Counted from the first letter of the stretch, positions 9,415 through 21,610 are shown. The stretch: DNA of 64,000 bases from Watersipora subatra (GCF_963576615.1 NC_088712.1:27929870-27993869); one strand, 5' to 3'. Translations and numbers: made by a program. Notes: generated from the sequence alone by a model not told the origin.

Positions 9415-11105
9415 AAATTGTTTCTTAACATATGTGTTGAGAAGATCTGCGCACTCGTTGTCTTCAGTTGTAGTTGATCCACAAGGCGTCTTTTTGTTAC
9501 TAAGTAGCTATATGTAGAATGGTTTGTTATTACCTTTGGACAGAGGTTTGCATATTTTATCATTAATGAATGTCTTTTTTAACATGTGGAATTTTTTTTG
9601 TTGTTTCGTCTTTCTTGCTTATATTTGTTTCTGAAAAATGGGCCACCCGTCTTTTTTGTATTTTGTTAGGGTCTTATGCTGATTATCAATAGGTTTCTTA
9701 GCTCTCTGATTGAACCATGGAGGTTGGTTTGGTGCTGGTAAGGTAATAGACTTTACTGGTACAGATGCATCAGTTGCTTTTCTGAAAGAACATGCAAATT
9801 TGAGCCACATCTCTTCAACATCGTTCATATTAGACAGCTTTTTCTCTATATTTGCCATATGTTCATATTAGACAGCTGTTTCTCTATATTAGCCATATGT
9901 TTATATTAGACAGCTGTTTCTCTGTATTTGCCATATGTTCATATTAGACAGCTGTTTCTCTATATTTGCCATATGTTCATATTAGACAGCTGTTTCTCTA
10001 TATTAGCCATATGTTTATATTAGACAGCTGTTTCTCTGTATTTGCCATATGTTCATATTAGACAGCTGTTTCTCTGTATTTGCCATGTGTTCATATTAGA
10101 CAGCTTTTTCTCTATATTTGCCATGTGTTCATATTAGACAGCTGTTTCTCTATATTTGCCATATGTTCATATTAGACAGCTGTTTCTCTATATTTGCCAT
10201 ATGTTTATATTAGACAGCTGTTTCTCTATATTTGCCATATGTTCATATTAGACAGCTGTTTCTCTATATTTGCCATATGTTTATATTAGACAGCTGTTTC
10301 TCTATATTTGCCATATGTTTATATTAGACAGCTGTTTCTCTATATTTGCCATATGTTCATATTAGACAGCTGTTTCTCTGCATTTGCCATATGTTCATAT
10401 TAGACAGCTGTTTCTCTATATTTGCCATATGTTCATATTAGACAGCTGTTTCTCTATATTTGCCATATGTTCATATTAGACAGCTGTTTCTCTGTATTTG
10501 TCATATGTTTATATTAGACAGCTGTTTCTCTATATTTGCCATATGTTCATATTAGACAGCTGTTTCTCTATATTTGCCATATGTTCATATTAGACAGCTG
10601 TTTCTCTATATTTGCCATATGTTCATATTAGACAGCTGTTTCTCTATATTTGCCATATGTTCATATTAGACAGCTGTTTCTCTATATTTGCCATATGTTC
10701 ATATTAGACAGCTGTTTCTCTATATTTGCCATATGTTCATATTAGACAGCTGTTTCTCTATATTTGCCATATGTTCATATTAGACAGCTGTTTCTCTATA
10801 TTTGCCATATGTTCATATTAGACAGCTGTTTCTCTATATTTGCCATATGTTCATATTAGACAGCTGTTTCTCTACATTTGCCATATGTTCATATTAGACA
10901 GCTGTTTCTCTATATTTGCCATATGTTCATATTAGACAGCTGTTTCTCTATATTTGTCATATGTTCATATTAGACAGCTGTTTCTCTGTATTTGCCATAT
11001 TTTTATAAAATTCTTTTATGTCTGCTTCTCTGTAGACTTGGTACCACTATTTCAGCTGTAATCACAGAGTGGTCTCTCAAACCTGGCGTTCAATCAAACT
11101 CTAAA
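9415..11105 (-). mobile_element. LINE fragment (CR1/Jockey/L2-like) split by a satellite
   Basis: The minus strand encodes the link between endonuclease and reverse transcriptase. From the right, PGLRDHSVITAEI resembles the C-terminal end of the endonuclease (the SDH-type motif, with R in place of S). VYREADIKEFYKNMANIEK and NDVEEMWLKFACSFRKATD follow, then PPWFNQRAKK, and KPLSKGNNKPFY leads towards reverse transcriptase. This order is characteristic of CR1/Jockey/L2-type LINE ORF2 proteins. The fragment lacks most of the endonuclease and the whole RT core. It has at least one in-frame stop and a frame change, so it is dead. A 38-bp satellite has grown inside it. Confidence 0.8.
9826..10998 (+). 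repeat. 38-bp satellite, ~31 copies, grown from LINE codons
   Basis: The unit CAGCTGTTTCTCTATATTTG + CCATATGTTCATATTAGA (38 bp) repeats with few substitutions. Both flanks are LINE coding DNA. The unit is the antisense of the LINE codons for ANIEK(K/Q)LSNMN, which occur once at each edge of the array. Because 38 is not a multiple of three, the array destroys the frame. Early units (about 9860-10080) vary more (TTAGCC, GTTTATA variants) than central ones, suggesting that the centre was homogenised most recently. Confidence 0.95.
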
Positions 11106-12966
11106 TTATGTTAGTGAGTTGTCTACTCTCATAAAGAAGATACAGGCAATACCGAATATTAATTATTTACTGTGCTCTTCACTAACATTTTATTCTGTCT
11201 GTGTTATCAATAATTGGCCATAATCCCAATTATTTGATCATGTTAAATATAGATTTATGTCAAATTCATATGTAATATGTTAGTAATATATTAAATAATA
11301 CAGTATATCGGAACCAGTGCTGTGCACTTAATTCATTTAATTTTTGGACTTGATCAAGAAATTCCAGTAGATTATAATATGACTTGACACTTGATCAATT
11401 CACTTCTCTAAAGAATTGAATAGTCTGATCAGAGTGAATATATATATTTTGTATAAGGTAACACCATAATTTGTTTGCATGAAATATATAAAATCAATGC
11501 TGTCCTTTAAAATAATCTCTATGATTCATGAAAAGTAATCTATTATTATAATCTAAGTAATATTACCAAGCAAAGTTTATAACAAATTTAGCAGTACCAT
11601 GCTGTTGCAAGTATACCAAGTATAATAAACCAAAAAGTTCACCACTCGCATTAACATGTGTACCAACCTGAGAAATGCTTGTAAAACTGCCTTTTCAATG
11701 CACAGACAACTCTTTGGCTCAGTGCATATATAAAACATGAAAATATTGCTTCAGTTTATGAAAAAAAATAAGGTAACAATACATGTAAATTGTACAAAAC
11801 GAAAGGTATCCTAGTACAATTTGATCTATGTTATAGATAAGTACTCTATATTATAGCATCTAATAATATCACGAAATGGCCACACTAATTAAAGTTTAAA
11901 ACTAATTTAGCAATTAAACTATACAGCAGTAAGTATACGAAGTGTAATAAACCAGAAAGTTAACCACTTGCATTAAAATTATGTATTTTAATACTGATAT
12001 ATGTGTATTCCCAAGCAAATGCCTGTCCAGCTGACTTTTTAATGCGCAAACAACTCTCTAGATAACATGGCTAATAGATGCCAAAAGCGATGGTGAAATA
12101 TAAGTAGTAGTATAAGTAGAATTCGAAGTATATCGAATAAATTAGGTATGCCATGTGGCTGTTTATCAAACAAGCCACATGTGTATAATGTTCACATGTG
12201 ACATTAAGATGTCAAAGTTTTTTGGACTAGTACACTGTATCATGCAAACAGGAACTTCCACTACGCAATGCATTGTGTAGCAAGGTTACACTACAAACAT
12301 ATCAGTGTTATATGATATCCCTTGATCAGTTAAATAACGTAGAGCTCTTCTTGAAAATACAACATAAAAGAGTTAATTGCACATCAGCATGAAGTAGGAT
12401 AACACATCAGCATGTAGTAGGGATGAAACGATTATTCAAAAATTAGTGGAATAACCGAACCGATCCATATAATTTAAGTTGCCAACGATATCTATATTCT
12501 GTCTCATCAGTCCAGCTAGAGATGGCAAAAGAATATACTGATACAGTGCCAGATGTATACTCATCATTCAAAACCTTGGCAACTAAAATACTACAGGACT
12601 GCTAATTTTCCTGTAGCTCTTTAATGGAAAAACAGCGCATGGAGCTAGAAATGCTGCTGTCGGAAATAAACCGAGTATCATATCTGTTGTGATTTTTGAC
12701 ACACTCTTTCTCTTATACTATAGTGATTATTTTATAATACTATGGTCATTAGTCTTTTCAAGAAAAGACAGACTCTGATATAGTAACTTTTAGTGTGCGC
12801 AGTCGAGAATCAACTGCTGATTTTGGTAGAAATAAGACTTATGTAAATTTAGTTTCTTGAAAAGTATTGTATTGTTATTAAGTTTTTGTCATATGTAAAC
12901 AATTTTGTATGTTGAAAAATTGGGGAAAAATTGTGTATCAGCTATTCTTAGTTGTACACAATGCAC
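11106..12966. other. AT-rich gap, no gene recognised
   Basis: I see no convincing open frame, RNA gene or repeat array. A hAT-like end (AGGGATGAAACGATTATTC) may lie near 12418 and a short palindrome (GCCACATG/CATGTGGC type) near 12150-12200. If the minus-strand exon at 12967 is real, the adjacent bases would be its 3' untranslated region. Confidence 0.4.
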
Positions 12967-13113
12967 TTATTGACATATGGCCCTTAAAGCGCGCATAGAC
13001 TTGCCATCAGTATAGGTTACCAAAGCATCAATATTGACTTCCATGCTGACTTTAGCGTTAGGATGATTTTTCATCTCTTGCAGAGTTTTCTCAAGGTAAA
13101 CTCTTCTAGCCTC
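12967..13113 (-). CDS. Putative terminal exon of an unrecognised host gene
   Basis: A 48-codon open frame plus stop directly follows a strong acceptor on the minus strand (CATATGTGTTGCAG, with pyrimidines and the AG at 13115-13114). It reads EARRVYLEKTLQEMKNHPNA, then a charged/aliphatic stretch ending SMRALRAICQ and a TAA. Residue usage is that of an ordinary soluble protein, with a helix-like first half, unlike translations of nearby non-coding DNA. I do not recognise the family. Another exon-like segment on the same strand lies at 14247-14329, but its end phase does not fit this exon directly, so at least one exon is missing between them or they belong to different transcripts. Confidence 0.4.
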   Translation of the reverse strand, partial: EARRVYLEKTLQEMKNHPNAKVSMEVNIDALVTYTDGKSMRALRAICQ

Positions 13114-14246
13114 CTGCAACACATATGTAGGCCTATGCATAAAACACTGTAAATTATCTCGCCTGCAGTGAAAAATAGTGACAAAGCACTTAAAAACCTA
13201 AATTAATCAAGAAAATAGCTGCGGACAAGAAAAAAAACTATTTATTGATAAAATCTTTAAATAAACAGGGCCGTAGAAACAAGGGTGCAAAGGGTGCTAA
13301 AGCAGTGCCAATAATTTTTCAACAAAATAAAAATCCATCAAAATCCATAAACTTTTCAGTGTTTTATACTCTATTTAGTTGTCCTCTCTTCAATAAAAAA
13401 GTAGATAGCTCTAAATGCATAAAGCTTCTCCCACTTTTTCTACTCCACCCTTCCACCTACTGATACTGAATAGTGGATGGTTTGGTTGGCTATTGGTCAG
13501 TGTAGTGCAGGTCATAAGTATGTTCTGTCTTACTACCACATAAAGTGAAGTTTAAAATGGCAAAGAAAGTAGGCTAGTCAAGTATTGTGTGTATAGTTAT
13601 TATGCAATTTTCATCGATCAATGATTTATCTTTATTAGTATGTGAGTAAAGTGATATACACTATACCAAAAGAGAAAAGGATATATAGTGTGGGTTATAC
13701 GTAATGTATTCTAGGGCCATTTTCACCCACCACGCGTTTGGTACAATTTCCAGAATTATCTATAAAATCAGTGCGAGTTAAAACTACATAATGCTTGCAA
13801 AGTAATCTTGATCAGAATGAGGGGGGTTTTTAAGTTTTTAAAATTGAGATTAACAAGGTTCATACCCCACATCTAGGATAATTTGAAACATCCAATTCAA
13901 TCTTAATGAAGCATCAAACTTCTGCTTTTATTGTTGATTAAAAAGACAGCTTGTCATGTGGAGAGTAAAAGTCACTCAAAAAGCCGGAAATTCCCTTCTA
14001 TAGCGGAAGACTTAGCGAGTATGAACTACTAAATATTTAAAGAACCGTTTCAACCTATCAGGTCTCATCAGTAGAGAACTCAGTTGATTTCACACCAAAA
14101 CCTCATAAATATTTTAACTTCTCAGAGTTGTGTGAATCAGATTGTCCGAACCCATTAATAAGTGAACTGTGCTAAAGACAAGATTCCACAACTAAAGACA
14201 TGCTATGCTTTACGCTGGTTTACCAATATTTGTCTTTATGCTTTAC
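13114..14246. other. Putative intron/intergenic, no gene seen
   Basis: About 13265-13345 carries a GGGCCGTAGAAACAAGGGTG type sequence resembling a widespread invertebrate repeat end. Other acceptor-like strings occur (for example TTTTTTCTTGTCCGCAG on the minus strand near 13225), but no open exon follows them. Confidence 0.3.
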
Positions 14247-14329
14247 CTTTACATTCTTTACCAACTACAAAAAATATTGTAGCTTGACCTTGCTTCTTAT
14301 CGGCAACTACAGGGCACGCAAATGCGGTT
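14247..14329 (-). CDS. Putative internal exon of an unrecognised host gene
   Basis: On the minus strand an 83-nt segment lies between a textbook acceptor (GTCTCGTTTCATTTACAG) and a donor (AAAG|GTAAAG). The only open frame reads TAFACPVVADKKQGQATIFF then VVGKECK, an alpha/beta-looking sequence with no stop. It starts and ends in phase 1. It lies about 1.1 kb upstream of the exon candidate at 12967-13113 on the same strand. I cannot name the protein. Confidence 0.4.
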
Positions 14330-14397
14330 CTGTAAATGAAACGAGACACTCCAGTAAGGCACTTTGCATTTTTTAAACCCAGGTTAGTTTTGCGTAA

Positions 14398-14494
14398 CAC
14401 AACTCGAGTTCATCAAAAACCCAAGCCGAGTTGTACAACTCGAGTTGAGCAACTTGAGTTGTGAACGCGCAACGCGAGGCACTGTAAGGCGCCA
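14398..14494. mobile_element. Right-half copy of the TGGCGCC MITE
   Basis: CAACTCGAGTTG-type units and the terminal GAGGCACTGTAAGGCGCCA followed by TA match the right end of the MITE at 8794-9123. The left terminus is missing. Confidence 0.75.
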
Positions 14495-14921
14495 TAGGAT
14501 GCGCTAGGCATGCCAGTTTTAGATCAATTGTGCGCTTGATTGTGATTAGCTAAAGCTTGTAACACAACAATTGCACGTGGCTACTACATTAGTGTATGGT
14601 TGTTCAGAGTCCCGCATTCAACACTGGAAACAAAAACGCTTGTTTTTAAACAAACCCGATCGACATACTGATCTATAATGGAATATTCTTACCTCGCTCT
14701 CAATATCTCACTTTTTCCCATTTACTTTACTGTTGTCAAAAAATTATTTGTAGTTTCTTGTAGGGAATTTTGTCCTCGTTCAAATGGTGTATAATACAAC
14801 AATCAATTTTAAAGCGACTGCCAATGGAAGAAGTTTTTGTTGATTAATGTTGCAGCCTTTTCATTATAACTTATATAAAAATAGTAGGTGTGGCCTGTTT
14901 GTTTGGAATCGAGCGAGCTCC

Positions 14922-14984
14922 TATATATGCTTCTGTTGGTCGCGAGATTCTGTGAAACTATACAGCTCTGGTTCTTCAATCAAG
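14922..14984 (+). promoter_or_regulatory. Possible core promoter and first donor site
   Basis: TATATATG at 14922-14929 lies about 55 bp before AATCAAG|GTACAG, a good splice donor, in a stretch richer in GC (GAGCGAGCTC, GTCGCGAG) than its surroundings. This would fit a short 5' untranslated exon on the plus strand. No transcript evidence is available here. Confidence 0.2.
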
Positions 14985-15477
14985 GTACAGGCATACAGTA
15001 TTATATTATAAGGTTTTTTGGTAGTTGTATTATCATGATGATGGTGATTGATAATGGTTGAATTCCATGTTGTATTGAGCTCTGAAATTGGATGAGATAC
15101 AATTAAAAATTGACAAAATCCAGGTCTGTTAGTTACTTAGTTATTCTGATAAGATGCGCCACGCATAACCCCCATAGGCTATAGGGAAGCTATTTAGAAA
15201 TTCAAAACACATCAGTACAATGCAGGAATTATCGGCACCATCAATAGCATCATTGGTACTACTTGGTACAAAACTATTAGTTAGGTATCACTTTCAAAAA
15301 AGATGATATTAGTGTATACACATATGTGAGTCTGAGACGGAGATTACTGGCTTGAAAACATTGAACAAGAGGTAGTATGCGTAGCACACAGAATAAACAG
15401 TATGATGTAATAGGAATGACCTCACCCATTGAGGAAGTATTTATGAGTAAAATTATTCAAGCTAAATGGGTTTGCCT

Positions 15478-15636
15478 GCATTTCATACAGTTTTACTGGT
15501 AGATGTCACCAGTCACAGGGCGGAATGCTGATGCTGGGACGGCATGACAACTACAGTGGTGCCATTCCTTGCAGTGATGACATTCGATCATATCTCCGTC
15601 CTTTATACTATAAGGTTGGCGACAGGTACAGTAAAC
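15478..15636 (-). pseudogene. PHD-finger fragment
   Basis: The minus strand reads VYCTCRQPYSIKDGDMIECH, then HCKEWHHCSCHA, and after about 15 residues NCMKC. The ligand order (C-x-C, C-x2-C, H-x2-C, C-x2-C with an aromatic two before the His) is that of a PHD finger, which in its family reads histone H3 tails. One stop codon lies just before the last Cys pair. No further domain is visible on either side. It could be a decayed host gene exon or the PHD finger carried by some DNA transposons. Confidence 0.55.
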
Positions 15637-16616
15637 ATACAATCAGTTGGATACCTTCTTGTGGGTTTGCCATATATCAGAGCTAATTAACTTTTGTTTT
15701 CTTTGGAGATACGTATCAACATCGGGACTAGCAGTTTGGATTTTGTTACTAAGGTCTTCAAAGGTTAACTCGCAACAAAATTTACACGCCAACAATTTGG
15801 CACCATAAAGTCTATAAAATTTTTATTGGATTCGATAAAAAAGACTTACGTTTTTTATGGTGCTTCATGTCTAACCTTGTCACAATGTCTTATAGTTTAA
15901 ATTCAAAACGTCTATTTGTTGAATCACTCTTGGTCGTTAATTCTACGAATCACTCATCGTCTTTGGTTCTAAGATATTTCTGCTACCAATAGTTTTATTT
16001 ATCCGGTAGATTAATACTAATATATTTGCTAGACGATCTTACATTTTTGCTGAGCTCTATTTCCAGTTCGTTCTACATTCACATTACAACATATAACTCT
16101 GCAATAATTTTATTCTAGCTTGTCCAAACAGCTTTCGAGTTATCTTAACACTTCTAGCAGGAAAATAAAATTACTAGCAATTATGAAATATGAATTAGAG
16201 CCCAGACAGATGTATTTTTAATTCATTCAAAAGAAGTTTTTTTTGTATTTGACATCATCTGCTTTGCTATCAGCTCATCAGAAACACGTACTATTGATCA
16301 TATTCCATTGTTGAAAAGGCTTTAGATATATTGTTAATTTGGGCTAAATAGACCAAGTAATAACACAGCAAGAGCTAAAGAGAATGCGATGTTTTTTCAA
16401 GTGGAACCATATGACACTTGGCACAACAAATAGACAGTCACAGGATTAAATAAGGGTAAAACTAAATTGAAGTATTATTTATTTTTGCCGCACAAGTTTA
16501 GTTTAAAAAGAAACTTACACAAAGTTTCGGTAGATTTTATCAGAAAGTATCAGTATTTTTGTATCATTTGCAATTGTTAATGTTGTTTGAGGTGAGATGA
16601 CTGTTAAATAGCGTAC
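15637..16616. other. AT-rich gap, no gene seen
   Basis: No open frame, array or recognisable element end is visible before the repeat that begins at 16617. Confidence 0.4.
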
Positions 16617-16915
16617 AGGTACCTACCTGGTTACAAGATTGTAGAATGAGACCGTCCACGAGGTCTCGTATAGCTTGTATGCCGATAGTCCGGAGAAGCC
16701 AATAAAGCTGGGATTTTTTCTTCAAATTTATTCTCATCTAACAAGTTGTTGCTTTTCCACTGCGTTCAAAAACTCGCTAAATTTGCTCTTTCCGGACTTG
16801 TCACTGTTCTTTACTACACCAGCATATGTAGCACTAGGTCGAGACATTGATCCACAAATTTTTTCTTGCCTATTTTCTCAGTCTTTATCTTATTAGATCT
16901 ATAAGATTTATCACC

Positions 16916-17270
16916 TCTATTAAGGCAATCTAAGTAATGGTGACCAAAGTTTTCGTACCATCTACATTTTATCTTCTGATCGCAATTTTTAGCTCACTGA
17001 CAACATTTTTTGCACTTGTTTTAAAAGTTTCCAGGGCACTCTACATCTAGGGCCTATGTGGACTCTTTTGACAATACATACCATGCACAATTTATCGCCT
17101 TTATTGTCCCAAACCGTCTTATCTTTCCCAACATCCTTGCTGTTGTCTTTACCGCTGGCCTTTCCTCGCATCTTGCTCAGGCCTTTTCTAGGCTCTCCAG
17201 TTTTCTGTTTAGCCTCTGACTTCACGACAGTCAACTGACCATCATCTTTCACGTTTGTGTTCATTGTTTT
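16916..17270 (-). pseudogene. Zinc-knuckle fossil segment, copy 2
   Basis: The minus strand reads a Lys-rich region (GEPRKGLSKMRGKASGKD) followed by CMVCIVKRVHIGPRC and, further on, a degraded FGHHYLDC knuckle. It is homologous to 2326-2690 and broken. Confidence 0.5.
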
Positions 17271-17819
17271 GATTTGACTTCAACGGTTATAACATTTGAA
17301 TAATAATCCATTTCTGGCTCAACCTTCTTTTTACTCTGTCTCGCAGACCTGGTGACAACTACAGTCTCCTCTACAGGTTCGTAAGTTTCTAGTTTCAATA
17401 ATATTGCCAGCATCATCATTAATACCGTGACTCAATTTGGTTTCTAACTCAATATTGTCAACATCTTCAACATCACCATCCTTAACCTCCGTATCATCTG
17501 CATTATTATGATTATAAATGTATCTGCAGCTAACAGTAAGTAGAATTCTTTCAGGCTATCATTATCACAATCCCGTTTAAAAAAACTATTATTTTATTTC
17601 TCTAAACTTAATTGTTTTGTATTCTAACCCAGTAACTGCGAGAGTTATGTTCTCTTATCACTATACCATTTTTCCCAGGAATGCCTGGTGTCTCTGCCCA
17701 AACTAGAGTATTGGGACAGGGTTTTTGTAACTCACTAACTTGGTATTTCTTGTCCCACCTTTCCTTAATATTAGATTTCCTGAGTAAATTATTTTTTTTC
17801 AAATTCTTCATAAAGTCGG

Positions 17820-18390
17820 TGTTCTAATACCTGTAAAGAGTGTCTCCTGTGGTAGTTGTATGGGAGCATGTATTACATAATTCTTGAATCATGTAACACA
17901 TGCTTGCTTAGAATAAACAAACAAAACTAGCAAGAAATAGCAGTAACATAGTATAAGATTTGATGACTTGGACTTTTTCTTCATCTGACTCGAAATCATC
18001 TTCATATATAACTAAAATATGTCAATTATGGGTACCCATAATGCAATGCTGGTTATCTATCATCTAAATCGGTTCATCAACAGAACCATCAGTATTATAA
18101 AATTGTCTTAACAGAATAAGAACTTCTCAATGAACTGCTCAGTTGAGTTTTAATTTCTAGCAGTAAACTGTTTATACCTGCAACTAGCTTTCAATTGTGG
18201 GAAGAACTTTGAAAAGTAAAGATGAGAACACAACTCCTCTATTAACACATTTTTTACGGGATTATGACAACTGTATTTCCTACAGTTCATTGCTATAATC
18301 CGTGAGATAAGTGTTGGTGATGAGTTATAAATAGAAGTCTATCTAGCTCATTACAAGCTGCAAGTATTGCCAGTGTTCTAATACCTGTAA
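17820..18390. repeat. ~630 bp module, copy 3 (shortened)
   Basis: Matches 3174-3806 but lacks about 60 bp in the second half. It is followed by a further partial copy (18390-18670) that begins with 15 bases of a hAT end. Confidence 0.65.
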
Positions 18391-18701
18391 TAGGTGTCTC
18401 TCGTGGCGATTGTATAGGTCAGAGATGGGCAACTCCTCTATTAACACATTTTTACCAGACTATGACAAACTGTAGTCAAGTCAGGCCTATTTTAATTCTA
18501 TCAAGTTTCTAGCTGTATGGTTGTTCCATTGCCATTCTCTATTTACACAGGAGTTCCTACAGTTCACAATTATGATCCATGACATACATGTAAGTGTTGG
18601 TAATGAGCTATAAGTAGAACTTTATCTAGCTAATAAAAACTGAAACTATATCCAGTGTTCTAATACCTGTAATGGGTGTCTCCTGTGGCAATTGTATAGG
18701 T

Positions 18702-21610
18702 CAGAGGTGGGCAAAGTTTTCTTTCATAAAGACAAATTTCATAGTTGCCAGATTTTTGTGATCTGCATAATATGTGTAACAGTATAACATTTCATACTGA
18801 TAATACAAGTTTTGGTAGTGGTTGTAATAAAACTTATTTCTTAGAATACTTTTACAATAGCATTGAATAATGTTGAAGTGAGCCTAAAGAGCTTTGTATA
18901 ACAGTATAACATTTCATGAAGAGCTACATTATAACATTTCATACTGATAATCCAAGTTTGTTAGTGGTATTGTAATTAAATTTATTTATTAAAATACTTT
19001 TACAATAACATCGAATAATGTTGAAGTGAGGCTAAAGAGCTTTGTATAACTTGAAGTTTAGTGAGATACATGGAATTGTTTATGGCTGCTCATTATCTCT
19101 TGGTAGTCTAGCTCTCTACTGCAGCATGCTATTCTTAGGAGCTGACACAAGTGATCTTGGGTCAAAGTGGATCTCAACTTGCTCTTGATATTATTCATGT
19201 TTGAAAATGCTGATTCACATATGTGGCAGCAAACACAGGGTACAACCATCTTCCTAGTTGAGCAAGCTGTGGATATTCAGCCTTTGTTGAAGCTTTCATG
19301 TAGAACCCTTCCTCAATTTCATCTATATCTGTACCTTTGAGGTTACACAACTCCGGTTGCAGAGATGAGACATTAACACTTTTCAATGGCAACTGAGTAA
19401 CCCACTCTCCATTAGGCTTTGCCTTGAGGTGCTTTTATGAGTTGTATGATATGTTTGAAAGATTGAAACTGACTAAATCGATTGCTAAACTCTTGTTGCA
19501 GCTTTTCTATAAAGTGAGTGTACTCAGCTGTACAAGACGCCCATTCTTCATCGTCATCTAAAACGCTTTTAGAGTAGGAAAGTGAAGCATATCATCTTGC
19601 ACATCCATCAGAAACAACTCCAACCTATGGGAGAAGGCTTGAACAGCTGGTAGTGTATTAATGATAGTCTTGTTCTTCCCTTGAAGCTTGAGATTCAAGT
19701 GGCCACATATCACAACAAGAAAGGCAAGGTCACTCATATCTTTAGAAGAGCTCATCATCTCTTGAAACTGTCCTGCATTTCGGCTTGTGCATGTATTTAG
19801 AAATGAGGTTAGCTCCGGATGAATACTCCACAACCTCGACAGAGCATTTCCCTTACTTAGCCATCTAATGTTATTGCATGTTAGTAAATCTTCACAAGTG
19901 GCATCGCTTTCTTTGAGAAACTTCCTTAAGTTTTTGTGTCTGAGAGCTGATTGACTTCTGAGGAAGTTGATCATTTTCATAGCCTTACACATTAGTTGTT
20001 GAAAGTGATCATTTAGTTTTTCGCATAAAACAGTTTGGTGGATGATGCAATGGAATGCTAGCATCGATGGCATATCCTTCTTCAATCTAGCTATAAGCCC
20101 TTGATCTCATCCAACTATGGCTGGTGCGCCATCTGTTGTTACAGATATGCATTTGTGGAGAGATATCTTCATCTTGTCCAGTCTTTTAACGAGGGCATCA
20201 TAGGCAGCCTGACCGGTGATTTCTCCTTCTAATCCAAATAAAGTGAAAACCTCCTCTTTCATTTCTTCACTATCAAAGAATCTGCAACACAGGGTATATG
20301 ACTAAAGCATAATACTATGCTTTATAAAGAAACATACTGATGCTTCATAGGGAAGTATGTAGTATAAATGTGTGGGTTAGTTACTTTGAAACGAATATAA
20401 AATAAGTGCAACATTTTCTATGTGGAGTTGTGTTCTCTCTTCACTGTCTTCTAAAATGCTCTTGTATGACTCTAGCTTGCAAACACATGGCAAAAATGAT
20501 TACCAGTTGTTAGTGTACACGCAGTAGCCTACATATGTACTTTACGAAGACTGCTAATTGAGCTACATCCATTATATCAGTAGATTCATCAATGGCGAGC
20601 GAAAAGTAATCCACCTGGTCTATATGGGTTAGCAAAGTCATTCTGAGATGAGCATTAATGCTTTCAATTTTACCAGTAGCAGTCTTCCTAGAAAGTGGTA
20701 TTGCCTTGACTTTACCAACCACATCACGCTTATCTGAAAAAAGTGTTTCCATAGCCTCAACCATGCAATCTTTTACAATCTCAGCATGAGAATAGAGAAG
20801 CATTGCTTTTGCCAGAATCCTTGAGACTCGTACGGAAGCTTCTGTAGCGCGTTTATCAGTAGCTGCGAAAGAAATTAGTATATTTTCTGAAGAAATTGAT
20901 GATTTTTGAAATTTATCTAGCTTTTAATGTTTAGCTAAAGATCTCAGTGGAAATGTTGCAGTAAACTCTCTGTGCTTCGTCGCATGATGTCATTTGATGT
21001 TCGTCTTCTTGTTAGTGGAGATCGTTTCCTGGCACAATAGACATTGCGGTTTGCCATGCCTAAAAATGAATGCATATTCCAGGGTCCACTCATCTTGCAA
21101 TTCTCTTGTAGACTCATTTCTATTTCGTTTTGTGAGGCTTCCATTGTAACTCTGGGAATGGTTCATTTTGTTGAAGATGCCATTGCTATCTGCATTAATT
21201 GGCCACTGCATTAATGCCACTGCATTAATTGGCTCAATTGCAAGTGACATGTTCAACTAAGGCACAGCATCTTATATAAGCCAGCATTATGAAATCATGA
21301 TGAAATGACTTCCTGGTGAACCTTTCTGGAGCATTCTATTTTTGTCTTCTTTAGGTCAGCAACGGACGTTATTACATCAGAAAAGCTACATGAGCATGAT
21401 GTTATGAATTATGACTCATGATACATGTGTAGGTTATATATATAACGCAGTAATAGTGCACTTTTTGATGAGCCTAGTACGTCTCAATGCATGTAGTTTT
21501 GTACAGTATATTATAAGGATATTTTTATATACGTCAAAAGAATTTGAATTTTCACAGAGTTGAAAGAGCCGCAACAAAATTTGCAAAGAGTCGCACTGTG
21601 CCCAGCCCTG
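18702..21610 (-). mobile_element. hAT DNA transposon, nearly full length
   Basis: The left end CAGAGGTGGGCAAAG and the inverted right end CAGGGCTGGGCACAG are short imperfect terminal repeats of hAT type. They are flanked by an 8-bp target duplication, GTATAGGT at 18694-18701 and GTATAGGC at 21611-21618, one mismatch apart. The 2909-bp body encodes a BED-finger transposase on the minus strand. The element sits within the module repeat of copy 2, at nearly the same place where copy 1 carries another transposon. The slightly diverged TSD and coding breaks suggest moderate age. Confidence 0.92.
19058..21250 (-). pseudogene. hAT transposase (ZBED5/GTF2IRD2-like), decayed, with introns
   Basis: From the ATG at 21250 the minus strand shows a BED-type finger (EWTLEYAFIFRHGKPQCLLC then RHHMTKH). 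Next come LAIDESTDIMDVAQLAVF with the first catalytic Asp, SVTTDGAPAIVG, and FHCIIHQ. The C-terminal hATC dimerisation region (ESAFSNMNNIKSKLRS) ends near 19058. This order is that of ZBED5/GTF2IRD2/SCAND3-like hAT transposases, which cut and paste elements with 8-bp duplications. Coding blocks are separated by segments with acceptor-like ends (TACTAATTTCTTTCGCAG near 20864; TTGTGTTGCAG ending at 20282), suggesting two introns. A TGA follows the APAIVG motif, and further frame changes occur near 19200-19450. It is therefore probably inactive. Confidence 0.85.

Noticed and set aside
9826-10998. CRISPR or centromeric satellite
   Set aside because: No spacers; the 38-bp unit is derived from LINE codons and bounded by them.
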